Both the position numbers and the translations under genes were made by a program. DNA of 64,000 nt, from NCBI GenBank assembly GCA_003508835.1, contig PUFA01000203.1, forward strand, positions 2,324,501 to 2,388,500, in the 5' to 3' direction. The notes under the pieces were generated by a model. That model searched no databases. It was not told the DNA's origin and saw nothing but the letters and a program-made list of their open reading frames with translations. The stretch comes from Eonycteris spelaea. Lineage: Eukaryota; Chordata; Mammalia; Chiroptera; Pteropodidae. Positions 37,561 to 48,000 of the stretch are shown one piece after another (the stretch's first letter is position 1; the number at the start of each line of letters is the position of its first letter).

Positions 37561-37979
37561 CTCCCAAACCCGCGCTGGGCGGGTGGTCCTCGAAGCTGCC
37601 CGACCTCTCGCCAAGAGCCCGGAACCCCCTTAGCCTCATCCGTTCCTTCCTAGCGGGGGCCGGGCCTCTACTTTCCTTATAGGACCCCAGCTCCCGAGTC
37701 CTCCAGGAGCTCCCGATGAAAGGATGATGAGATACCCACGCAGTCCTCACCCCTCAGTTTCCCCTTGCTGGGCCCCGAATAAGTCACTTGGAAAGGGATA
37801 AAGTCTGAGGGGAAGGCAGCATGTTCCCAGTGCGGGAGTGAATGAGTCACACTGGGTTAGGGAAGGTCACCAAGGGGCTGCACTCAGGTGACCAGCCTTC
37901 CCATTCCTGGGCCCCATGACCATCCCCCCCCCAACTTGTCTTCTTAGGTCTGAGAGTCCCTGGAGTAGCCACAGCCACC

Positions 37980-40189
37980 ATGGGGCCCTGGGGAGAGCCA
38001 GAGCTCCTGGTGTGGCGCCCCGAGGCAGTGTCGGTGGAGCCCCTCATGCCGGTGGGGCTGGAGGTGAAGTTGGGGGCCCTGGCGCTGCTGCTGGTGCTCA
38101 CCCTCATCTGCAGTCTGGTGCCCATCTGTGTGCTGCGCCGGCCGGAGCTCACGCAGAAGCCTCGGGTGAGCCTCTGCTTTTCCCTGTGGTGGACGCCTGG
38201 GGTAGGGAAGGCTCTGGGGCGGAGGAAGATGACCCAAGGAGGGGAAAGAGTGACCGTTGCTTGGGTTGGGGTTTGTTTGCTCATTCCTGTCTGTGCTTCA
38301 CCTTCGCCCAGCCTCCCGCCAGAAAGCCCTGAGCCTAGTCAGCTGCTTTGCCGGGGGCGTATTTCTGGCCACCTGTCTCCTGGACCTGCTGCCTGACTAC
38401 CTGGCTGCCATAGATGAGGCCCTGGCAGCCCTTCACGTGACGGTGAGCACCGGCCTGATGCACGTGACCCTGTGAATGTGGCTGTGTTCAGCCACACACC
38501 TCTAGGAGAAGTGGTTTGCAGGGCGCTATTTCTGTGTCGCTCCGTGACTGTGCAGAAGGCACCTGGCGTGTGGCCCTATGCGTTGTGATTTTGAGTAATA
38601 GGGTAGAACTTCTTCCCTAGTTCCTCTGTGACCCCTGTCTACTCTGAGACAGTGTGAGACAACCTGATGACCAGGTGTGTGGCCTAGTCTGTGGGTTTCT
38701 GAGTTCCAACCTCCAGGAAGTTAATAGCACACCAAGAATCATCTTCATCCTCTCATCACTTCCCCGAAGGACTGGAGATAGAGGTCCCTATGGGCTTAGG
38801 AAGGGTAGGGGCCGATCCCAGGGGCCTGATGTTGCTAACCAATGAGACTCAGGAAGTAGGCTGTGGGAAGGTCAAGTCCAAAGCGTAGGAAAGTCTCACA
38901 GGAAAAACAGACAGCGGGGTGGTGGTGCGAGGACCACACCCCAGGCTCTTCCTCCATTTTCCTAAGACCGAGGAAGTGGCACTGGATGGAACCCTTTGTC
39001 TCTGAGTGCCCTGTGTCTCTGTGTGACTGTGTGTAAGTTGGAATGCCCCTGTCACAAAACGTGGCTTCGTGTATGAGCATTTGGGAACGTAGGCCAATGT
39101 GCGACTCTGAATGCCTATATCAGTGACCCTCAACTGGGGGTGGTTTTGCCCCCCATCCCCCAGAACGTTGGGTGATGTCAGAGACATTTTTGGTGGTTAC
39201 ACTGCTAGTGGCATCTGATGGGGAGAGGCCAGGGTGCTGTTCACAGGACAGTCCTCACAGACAGTTAGCGAGCCCACAGGTTCATAGTGCCAAAGCTGAG
39301 AGGTCTTGATCTACCTGTGGTAACCCTATGAGTGACCCCAGAATCCGTGATTGTGTTTCATTTTGTCTGTCACCAAGTGACTCTGTATCTTTGTGTGACC
39401 AAGAGTGGCCCTATGTGTGTGTGGGGGTGGAACTCCATCTGCGTCACCCACGCGCCAGCAGACTCCGCATCTGCCCCTCCTCCCCATTCTTGGCCTGTCT
39501 GCTGAACGCTTTGCTGCCTCCTCTGCCCACAGCTCCAGTTCCCGCTGCAAGAGTTCATCCTGGCCATGGGCTTCTTCCTGGTTCTGGTGATGGAGCAGAT
39601 CACGCTGGCTTACAAGGAGCAGTCGGTGCCACCGCCTCGAGAGGAGACGAGGGCTCTGCTGGGGACGGCGAATGGTGGCCCACAGCACTGGCACGATGGG
39701 CCACGTGGCCCGCAGACAAGCGGAGCCTTGGCAGCCCCCTCGGCCCTGCGCGCCTGCGTACTGGTCTTCTCCCTGGCTCTGCACTCAGTGTTCGAGGGGC
39801 TGGCCGTGGGGCTGCAGCGAGACCGGGCTCGGGCCATGGAGCTGTGCCTGGCTTTGCTGCTCCACAAGGGCATTCTGGCAGTCAGCCTGTCCCTGCGGCT
39901 GCTGCAGAGCCACCTGCGTGCAAAGGTGGTGGCTGGCTGTGGGATTCTCTTCTCATGCATGACACCTCTGGGCATTGGGCTGGGTGCAGCTCTGGCAGAG
40001 TCGGCTGGGCCATTGCACCAACTGGCCCAGTCTGTGTTGGAGGGCATGGCAGCTGGCACCTTCCTGTATATCACCTTCCTAGAAATCCTGCCGCAGGAGC
40101 TGGCCACTTCTGATCAGAGGATCCTCAAGGTCATCCTGCTCCTATCAGGCTTTGCCCTACTTACTGGCCTGCTCTTCATCCAAGTCTAG
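37980..40189 (+). CDS. SLC39A1: Zinc transporter ZIP1, first coding exon short by one base
   Basis: Three coding exons: 37980-38165 (exon starts 37948), 38312-38442 and 39533-40189. ZIP1 imports Zn2+ into the cytosol through the plasma membrane. The ZIP fold is visible: several hydrophobic helices (LGALALLLVLTLICSLVPI first), a histidine-bearing loop (GGPQHWHDGP), the TM4 signature HSVFEGLAVGLQ and TM5 LLLHKGILAVSL, ending in LLFIQV. The context GCCACCATGG is ideal. The observed exon 1 ends in phase 0, but the next acceptor needs phase 1. Reading straight on meets a stop after CCC TGA. One base missing from the G run at 38142-38145 explains this. Replacing it gives 324 residues, the human length, and changes the tail of exon 1 from PELTQKPR to a human-like PGAHAEAS. 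Confidence 0.95.
39120..39312. mobile_element. MER20-like hAT-Charlie element
   Basis: In SLC39A1 intron 2, 'gtgaccctcaactggggg', 'gagacatttttggtggttac', 'tagtggcatctgatggggag', 'aggccagggtgctgttcaca' and 'aaagctgagaggtcttgat' follow the word order of MER20. The name is from memory of the consensus. Confidence 0.6.
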
Positions 40190-40705
40190 GGGGCTCCAAG
40201 AGGGGTAGGGAGGTTGGGTGTCAGGTCCCCCGACCCACCTCTGCTCCTCAAGAGTGGGCAAGGGCAGTGTTGAGGACCTAAGAGTTCTCTGGGAGGTCGG
40301 GGCGGGACCTCTGGGACTATCTGTCCAGTGAGAGGGAGAAGCGGGCAGACAGGAGCCTGGACCCCAGGCCCAAGGGACAGGGCATGGTCAAATCACTAGA
40401 GACATGACCAAGGGACATTAGTATTGGGGAAAATACTACACATAGGAACAAGATGACACTGGGGAGGCTGCAGGTGGGTATAGGACAGAGGGTGTAGGCC
40501 CAGAGTCAGCAGCCCTGTTGTCTCTAGCGCACTTCCGCCCTCTGCCATTTGGAGTGGACCCCTCCCGCTTGGCTTAGCTCCCACTCTCACACCTGTCCCC
40601 CTCTTCCCTTTTCCCAAGGCATCAGTGCCAAGTGGCCTCTTCCTGCCAGTTTTGGTACCTTCTCCGGCTTCTCCAGCTCCGCTCACTCCTGTTTTTGAAG
40701 TGCCA

Positions 40706-40711
40706 AATAAA
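40706..40711 (+). terminator. SLC39A1: Proximal poly(A) signal of SLC39A1
   Basis: AATAAA about 520 nt after the stop. It would give a short 3' UTR form. Confidence 0.6.
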
Positions 40712-41069
40712 ATGCCCTCCCTTTCTCAAAGCACAGGTGGCACTGAGCCCTGCCTGGCCCCTGGGTGAAGGGGGCCCTCTTGCTCTCTCTGTTAGTCCAG
40801 ATCCGGGGGTGGGGCAGAAATGTTTGCTGGCTCTGGGCGCGGGGAAGGGCCACTGCTGCACCCTGTGAACAGTGAACATGGACATGGTGCCTCATACCCG
40901 CGATCAACACTGAGCTGCCAAAACTTTTTTATACTAGAGGAGCCCAAGGAGGGAGGGGAAGGCTCACCCCCCCCCCGGGGTTATTTTTGGGGAGGTAGGG
41001 CTGTGTGCATAGGGTCATATTCTCTAGAATCTATTTTACTTACTGACCTGTTTTGGGACATGTTACCCA

Positions 41070-41075
41070 AATAAA
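41070..41075 (+). terminator. SLC39A1: Distal poly(A) signal of SLC39A1
   Basis: AATAAA about 880 nt after the stop, followed by a GT-rich stretch (GATGTTTCTGTAC, then GTGTCTG). Only about 300 bp separate it from the CRTC2 CpG island. Confidence 0.7.
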
Positions 41076-41329
41076 AGATGTTTCTGTACATCTGCGCAGT
41101 GTCTGATTTCGTTTGTCATGCGGAGGGAGGGGTGGGCATGTGGCCAGCCTGAGAGCGCCCGAGTCCCAGATGTTTACAGCTGTTTTTGTATCCCTGGTCG
41201 CACTGCTCTCATTCAGCCTTCTCATGCCCCTACCCCGAACACCGCCAAATCTTCCCTTTTCGGTGCCTTCTCCCTCGCTGTCCCCACCCCTTCCCCTTCC
41301 CCTGCCCCTCTTCCCCCGCCCCCTTCCCC

Positions 41330-42000
41330 TTAGCCGGCCCCGGCTCGGGGCCGGCGGGGAACTACGGCTCCCAGCGTGCCGCGCGCGGGGAGGGGCCGGG
41401 GGCGGGGCCGGGCGCCGGGCCCCGGCGACGCGGCGCTGCTGGGAAGTGGTGTCCGCCTCCCCTCGGTGCTGCGGAGCCCGGGCCGGGGGACCGTCACGTA
41501 AACAAACTACCAGTCCCGGCGGCCCCCGCGCGCCGCGGGTCGGGACGAGGCCGGGCCGGGTTCGCGGTGCTCGCGGCGGCGGCGGCGGCGGCGGCAGCGG
41601 CGGCAGCCGGGAGAGCCGGGCGGGAGCCCGCGGCGGAGGCCGCGGCTGGCGCTGGGGGTGGCGGGGACGGTCGGGGCAGGAAGATGGCGACGTCGGGGGC
41701 GAACGGGCCCGGCTCGGCCGCGGCCTCCAATCCGCGCAAGTTTAGCGAGAAGATCGCGCTGCAGAAGCAGCGTCAGGCCGAGGAGACGGCGGCCTTCGAG
41801 GAGGTGATGATGGACATCGGCTCCACCCGGGTGAGGGGCCGCGCCGGGGCCGAGCGGAGCGGGCCGCGGGAGGCGGGGCGGGGGCGGGCGCCGCCGCGGA
41901 GGAGGCGGACCCGGGCCGCGGGCGCCGCCGCCCGGGGGCGGGGGGGGCGGGGGTGCGGACCGCCGACGGGCTGGGGGCTCGGCGGTGCCGGGGGCCGAGC
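41330..42000 (+). promoter_or_regulatory. CRTC2: CRTC2 CpG island promoter
   Basis: Extremely CpG-dense. It contains GC boxes (GGGGCGGGGCCGGGCG near 41401), a CGTCACGTAA element at 41491-41500 that resembles a CREB/ATF site, and a (GCG)n run at 41575-41606 in the 5' UTR. The start site is probably between 41400 and 41560. Confidence 0.65.
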
Positions 42001-45000
42001 AAGAGAGGCGGGACGGTCGCCTGCAGCCCGGCGGCGGTCGCAGGCGGGTGGTCCTTGGGCATCCCCAACTGAGCCCTTCTGGGACTCTACCGGAGCATCC
42101 CCGATGTTGGCTTGGGGGGGGGACAGTCCTCTCGCCCCAGTCTGGCCGCGCCGACTTGGTACTCTCCAGTCTGGTCCCTCGCCCCGTGGGGCCACTCTCG
42201 GCACTTCAGAGCCTCTGGGAAAGGGGCCCTTGAGTGGTTTGAACAGCAGCGTCGGGTGTAGTGGGGCAGGAAGTCCCCTCCTGCGTCCCGTCCCTTTGCT
42301 TCCTTTTTCAAATACTTCTTGCGGTTTCCGGACGCGAGTGAAGGTGAGGTCCATTGCTCGCAGACTGGGGCTTGGTGTTTTGCCGGGGCCTTGGAGGGCT
42401 GCGGCATTGAACCTCCAGAGCGGGAACCAGTTGGCTGTAGGTTTTGTGGAGCCCCGTAGTCTGCGGAGCGTTCCCGGGAGATGGCTGATTTGCGGGTCGG
42501 ATATGGGGTGACCTGGAGGGTCTTATCTGTGTAGGGAATATTCACTCATTCCTAGGAAGTTCCAGAAATAAGGCACCTTGGCAGAGTGGCATCTGAAGCC
42601 CCACAAGCCTGGTTGCTTGCTCCCAGGGAGTGAGGGCTGGGAGTTCGCCCAGCTGGTGTGTGGCTCTAAGTTAGGGAAGCACTGTTCTCAGAACAGCAGG
42701 TGAAGATGTTGCAGGGATCCCTCATGGCTGGGAGCTCGAAGGCATTTTAACGGGAGAGGGTGGAATGTAAACCCCACGTTTCAAAGCTTTCTCCTAGTTT
42801 GACTGGTTGCACCTGTCTGTGGCTGGGACTCTGGTTATATGGACTTAGATTGTATTTTTGCATGCGTCTCTCGTGATTCAGTAAAGTCTTTTTTGTGTTT
42901 ATTTCTCCCTTGAGTCTCTGTAAATGGTGTGTCCTAGTCTGTGGGAGTAAGAGAGTTAGGTGGGGAAGCAAGTCGCGTGAGTGTGCATGCGTGCACGCAT
43001 GTGCGTGTGCGTCTAACCCTCGGTACCGTGAGGATCCAACTGTTGACTGCTCCCCTGCAGGAGCTTTTGATCAGGTTGCGGGCAGAGGCAAGAAGCTGGC
43101 AAAAGGCTGACCTCCAGGTGACAGCTTGAGGCCCTGCCCTCTGGACTGTGACTCCAGCAGAGGCATGGTGGGGTCTTAGGGCTCGCGTGGGCAGCGAAGG
43201 GCTGTGAGAAACTCAGAGCCCAGCCTTCTGTCTCTGTAGTGCTTCCACCTGTCTGAAGACCCCGTCGCCCCACCTTGCCTCTGCAGGTGACTTCTCTGCT
43301 GCACATTGAAGTCTAGTGGGCACACTTGGCCAGGGGCTGGAGACCCAAGAGTCGAGAGGCCTGGGGCTTAGCCTGTTCGGCCAGCTGGGAGGGCTCGCTT
43401 GAGGCGCATGTGGCTGGCCATGCTAGGCTAGGGTCGTCATATATAGTATGACAATCCTAAGTGGCCCAGAGGTCAGCATGGTGCCCACTAAACTCACTGG
43501 GCTGGCCTCCTGGAACAGAAAGTCAGGTCTGATGTTGGCCTGTGCATGACGCCATGTCCCTGACAGCTCTTAGAATTTACTCCTCATCCGCTGTCCTGAG
43601 TCTGTTTACTTGCTGAGGACAGTGGCTGGGCCCCAGGAGTTGGTGCTCACCTCTCACAGAGGGACATGAGATGTGTAGACAGACTAAAATCGTGCCAGGC
43701 TGAGGGAGGTGGTGTCTCACTGCAGTGCCAGATTTATCTCCCCAAAGTGGGCATGAGGCTCGTGGCCCAGACTAGAGCAGGCCACTGTCTCCTCTCCCAG
43801 CCCCGTTCTCTAGGCTTCCCTGCCCATTCAGGGGCCTCAGGACTAAGACGACGACTGTGCCTTGGTTTTGCGCCCCCTCCTATCGACCTACGAGAGTCTT
43901 CGTTCCTTAGATGTTGTAGTTGGAGCTGCGGTCTCTGCGGCCTTCCTGAGGCTGGGCAAGGGGCAGAGAGCATACGCCTGTGCCCTCCAGGGTGGGGAGG
44001 GAAGAAGCTGGCAGTGATGGCCCTGTGGCACCCACCGTGGCCTTCCTCTCTTCTTCCAGTTCGCCCCGGACACGTCTGGAGGGAAAGCAGAGGTGCCTAA
44101 TGGGCACCCCTCCTCAGGAGGTAGCCCATGTGACCAGCCTGGGGGCTCCGGTGGCCCCTCAGGGACTCTGTTTACACCGATGCCAACTGGGACAGAGTGT
44201 CCGGCTGTGTCTGGCAGGGCGATGCCATGCACAGTGTCGTCCCGACGGGGCGGCCTGCAGCAGAGCGAGGGCGGGTCGTCTGTGCCGGGCCTCAGGGGAC
44301 CTTTTCCCCAGCACTGGGCTTTGTCGTCCTTTAGTTTTTTCTGGCAAGTCTCTCAAAAGCAGCAGCAACAGTAGCGTCTCCCAGAGACCGGGTGGGGGGG
44401 GCAGGGGTGGCCTGAGGGGCAGGAGCGTGCTCAGGCCCCTCCCTGACCTGCCCATTTGCCCTCGTGTCTCAGCTGCAGGCCCAGAAACTGCGACTGGCCT
44501 ACACGAGGAGCTGTCACTACGGCGGGTCCCTGCCGGACGTGAACCAGATTGGCTGCGGCCTGGCCGAGCTCCAGGTGAGTGGACGCCGGCCCCGGGCCAG
44601 CCCGGCTCGGCAGCTTCCGCGTTGACTCACCTGTGTGTCTTGGCAGAGCCCCCTCCACTCCCCGCCGGATTCATCCCGGAGCACCCGGCACCACGGGCTG
44701 GTGGAGCGCGTGCAGCGAGATCCCCGGAGGATGGTGTCCCCACTGCGCCGCTACCCCCGCCACATATCCTTCGCGGGGGCCGGGGGCGTCTGGGCGGCGG
44801 GATGGGGCCCCTCCGGAGCGCACGGCGGGAAGGGTCTTAAAGTGTCCCCCAGCCCCATCTGTCTCCAGGGGCTTCTCTCCACGCCCCCCTCCCCCTGCGC
44901 CAGCGCTGGCCCCTGTGCCGAGGGCGGCCCCTCGTGTTGGGCCCTCCGCCCTGGCGGGCTCTTCGTGCCTCCATCCTCCTTCCATCCTCCTCTCACTTCT

Positions 45001-48000
45001 GTCCTCAGCTTTCGGCTTGGCCCCCTACAGACCCGTCCCCCGGGCCCTGACAGTCTCCCATGTTCTATCTCCGCTGGGCCTGACTCTTCTCTTCCATTTT
45101 CTGAGCTGATCTTTGCCCTGGTCGAGGAGAACAAGGTGTTTGTCCCTTGTAACAACACATCTGCTGTCTTCGTTGTCCTCTTACCTGGTCCCTAGCCCGT
45201 CGGCCTCGCCTTGCTTTTCCCTTAACTGGTGCTGTGCACATTGACAGCTCTCCCTACAGCCCTGCCTACTTGTCCCCTCCCCCGGAGTCCAGCTGGCGGA
45301 GGTCAGTGTCCCCGGGCTGGCCGGATCTGTCCCTGGAGGGAGCTTGGGTTGGGGTTGGGCTGGCCCGGCTGGGCTTTCCACAGAACCTCCTCCCCTAAGG
45401 GCAGGGCCAGCGGGGCTACGGGCAGGTGGAGCAGGTGGGTCAGAGTCCAGTCTTGGCTGTGTTGACATGGGTGGCCAAGCCTCCCAGCCTGACCGGGGCA
45501 GGGCCAGTGGTGAGTGTGGCTAGCTGGGGAAGGGCGAATGGCCACCTCCTGTGGACAATGGGTGCTGGACACGGTGTCCTGGCACTCAGATTCCTGGAGC
45601 CTTCCCCCGTCCATCCCATCATCCGTGACGCTCGCACCCAGGATTGCTGCTGGGCTCCAAGACCCCCTCTCACTGACCGCGTCCTGGCAGATGCTAGTTG
45701 AGATTTTCCAGGTCCCTGCATTGACTGCAGGAGAGAGGGTTCACGGTCACAGACATTAGGACCAGAAAGGTCGAGGCATGGCCCTGGGCGCCCAGCCCTC
45801 TCCACCTACTCCTTGGCTGCCCTGAGTTTTCCAGCCCCATGCCCGTCCCCCTTCCTCCTCTTGACTTTGTTTTTCACCCCAGGACAATGCCCTGGGGCAA
45901 TTTCCCTGCAGAGAAGGGGCAGTTGTTCCGACTTCCGTCTGCACTTAACAGGTGATGCCCTTGCCCTTTTCTCTCACCCAACGTTTCTGGGCCCCGCACC
46001 CTCCCCCTCACCCTGTCCCAGCCCAGCCAGTGTTTCCCCTGCTGAGGAGGGCCTGGGGACCGGGAAGACTGTCACTGGTGTCAGCTCAGCTCTGTTCCCC
46101 CCACAGGACAAGCTCTGACTCTGCCCTTCACACGAGCGTGATGAACCCCAGCCCTCAGGACACGTACCCAGGCCCCACACCTCCCAGCATCCTGCCCGGC
46201 CGCCGTGCAGGTAAGTGGCCTTGTCCCGGGGTAGGGAGGAGCTGTGGAGCCTTGGTGTGAAGCACGCAGGCGTGTGGCCACTGCAGCCAACCCCACTGCG
46301 TCCCCTGCAGGCTATCTGGATGGTGACATGGACTCCAAAGGTAGGCGTTCCTCGCCATTGGTGGGTGCAGAATGCCAGGGCACTTCTGGGCTGCTGTAGC
46401 TTCCAGCGGGGGCTGGGGGCGGGGCCCCCTCCCTCCTGCCTCTGCTTCCTGTCCCGCCTGGCTGGCTTCTTCGCCAGCCCTCGCATCTTCAGTCTTTCCC
46501 TTTCAAGTTCCTGCTATCGAGGAGAACCTGCTGGATGACAAGCATCTGCTGAAGCCCTGGGATGCTAAGAAGGTAGGCGGGGCCCACCTTCCTTCCTTCC
46601 CCGTGGGCAGGCCTCCCGGGGCCTCCGTCAGCCCTGTCCTCAGTCTCCACGTTGTCCCTTCTCCCCTCAGCTGTCCTCGTCCTCCTCCCGACCTCGGTCC
46701 TGTGAAGTCCCTGGAATTAAGTATGTACCTCTGAGGCCGGCTGAGGGGTGGGGAAGGGAGGAGAGGCGACCGCGGGCGGCTGGGCCCCGCGCCTCCCTGA
46801 CCGCTGCCCCCTCCTCATGCCCGTCCTTTCCTCTGCTTCCCCAGCATCTTCCCATCCCCTGACCAGCCCGCCGACGTGCCTGTCCTCCCACCTGCCATGA
46901 ACACGGGAGGCTCCCTGCCCGACCTCACCAACCTGCACTTCCCCCCACCGCTGCCCACCCCCCTGGACCCTGAGGAGACGGCCTACCCCAGCCTGAGTGG
47001 GGGCAATAGCACCTCCAATCTGACCCATACCATGACCCACCTGGGCATCAGCGGGGGCCTGGGCCTCGGCCCGGGCTACGATGCGCCAGGTGAGTAGCTG
47101 TCCTGGCTCTGTGTCCACGGGCCGCTGCCTGGCTGGAGGGACCAGGGGGCGGGAGGCTCGAGCTCCTGGGGTGACGCAGCGGCTGCCCGCGCCACCCGTC
47201 CGTCCACCGCGGGGCTCCCTTGCCGCGCGCTCCTGCCGCTGAGGACTGGTAGGTGTGGCTTTCTCTAGAGCAGAAGTGGAGAGCAGCCCCCAGCCAGGTG
47301 GGCACTGCCAGCCTCACTGCCCGGCCAGAGTAGGGAGGACGTCGCGCTGCCTCCTCCGTAGTCCCGTCCCCGCTGCCCAGTCTCGGCAGCACGGGGCCCC
47401 GTCCGCATCAGTAATGTCGGCGTCTCTGGTTTTTTGTCCTTGCCTGCAGGACTCCACTCACCTCTCAGCCACCCGTCCCTGCAGTCCTCCCTAAGCAACC
47501 CCAACCTCCAGGCTTCCCTGAGCAGCCCCCAGCCGCAGCTGCAGGGCTCCCACAGTCACCCCTCGCTGCCCGCCTCCTCCTTGGCCCGCCACGCACTGCC
47601 CAGCACGTCCCTGGGTCACCCCTCACTCAGCGCCCCAGCCCTGTCCTCCTCCTCCGCTTCCTCTCCTGGGCTGGGCGGCCCCCCTTACCCAGCTTCTGCC
47701 CCTGGGGCCTCCCCCCGGCACCGCCGCGTGCCCCTCAGCCCCCTGAGTTTGCCCGCGGGCCCAGTCGACGCCAGAAGGTCCCAACAGCAGCTGCCCAAAC
47801 AGTTTTCGCCAACAATGTCACCCACCTTGTCTTCCATCACTCAGGTACGCGTGGCTGCCTCCCCCACATGCTGTCCCCTCCCCCCTCTCGTTTCCTGCTG
47901 CGTTCTCTTCCTCCCCACTGCTTTCCTCAGACCTTCCCGTGCGCCTCGCCTCACCCGTCCCCTTCCATTCCTGTCCTCTGTCCGCCCCGTCTTTTATCCA

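Noticed and set aside
41186..42511. 441-codon frame through CRTC2 exon 1
   Set aside because: It reads the CpG leader, the true exon 41684-41830 and then intron 1. It is not a separate gene.
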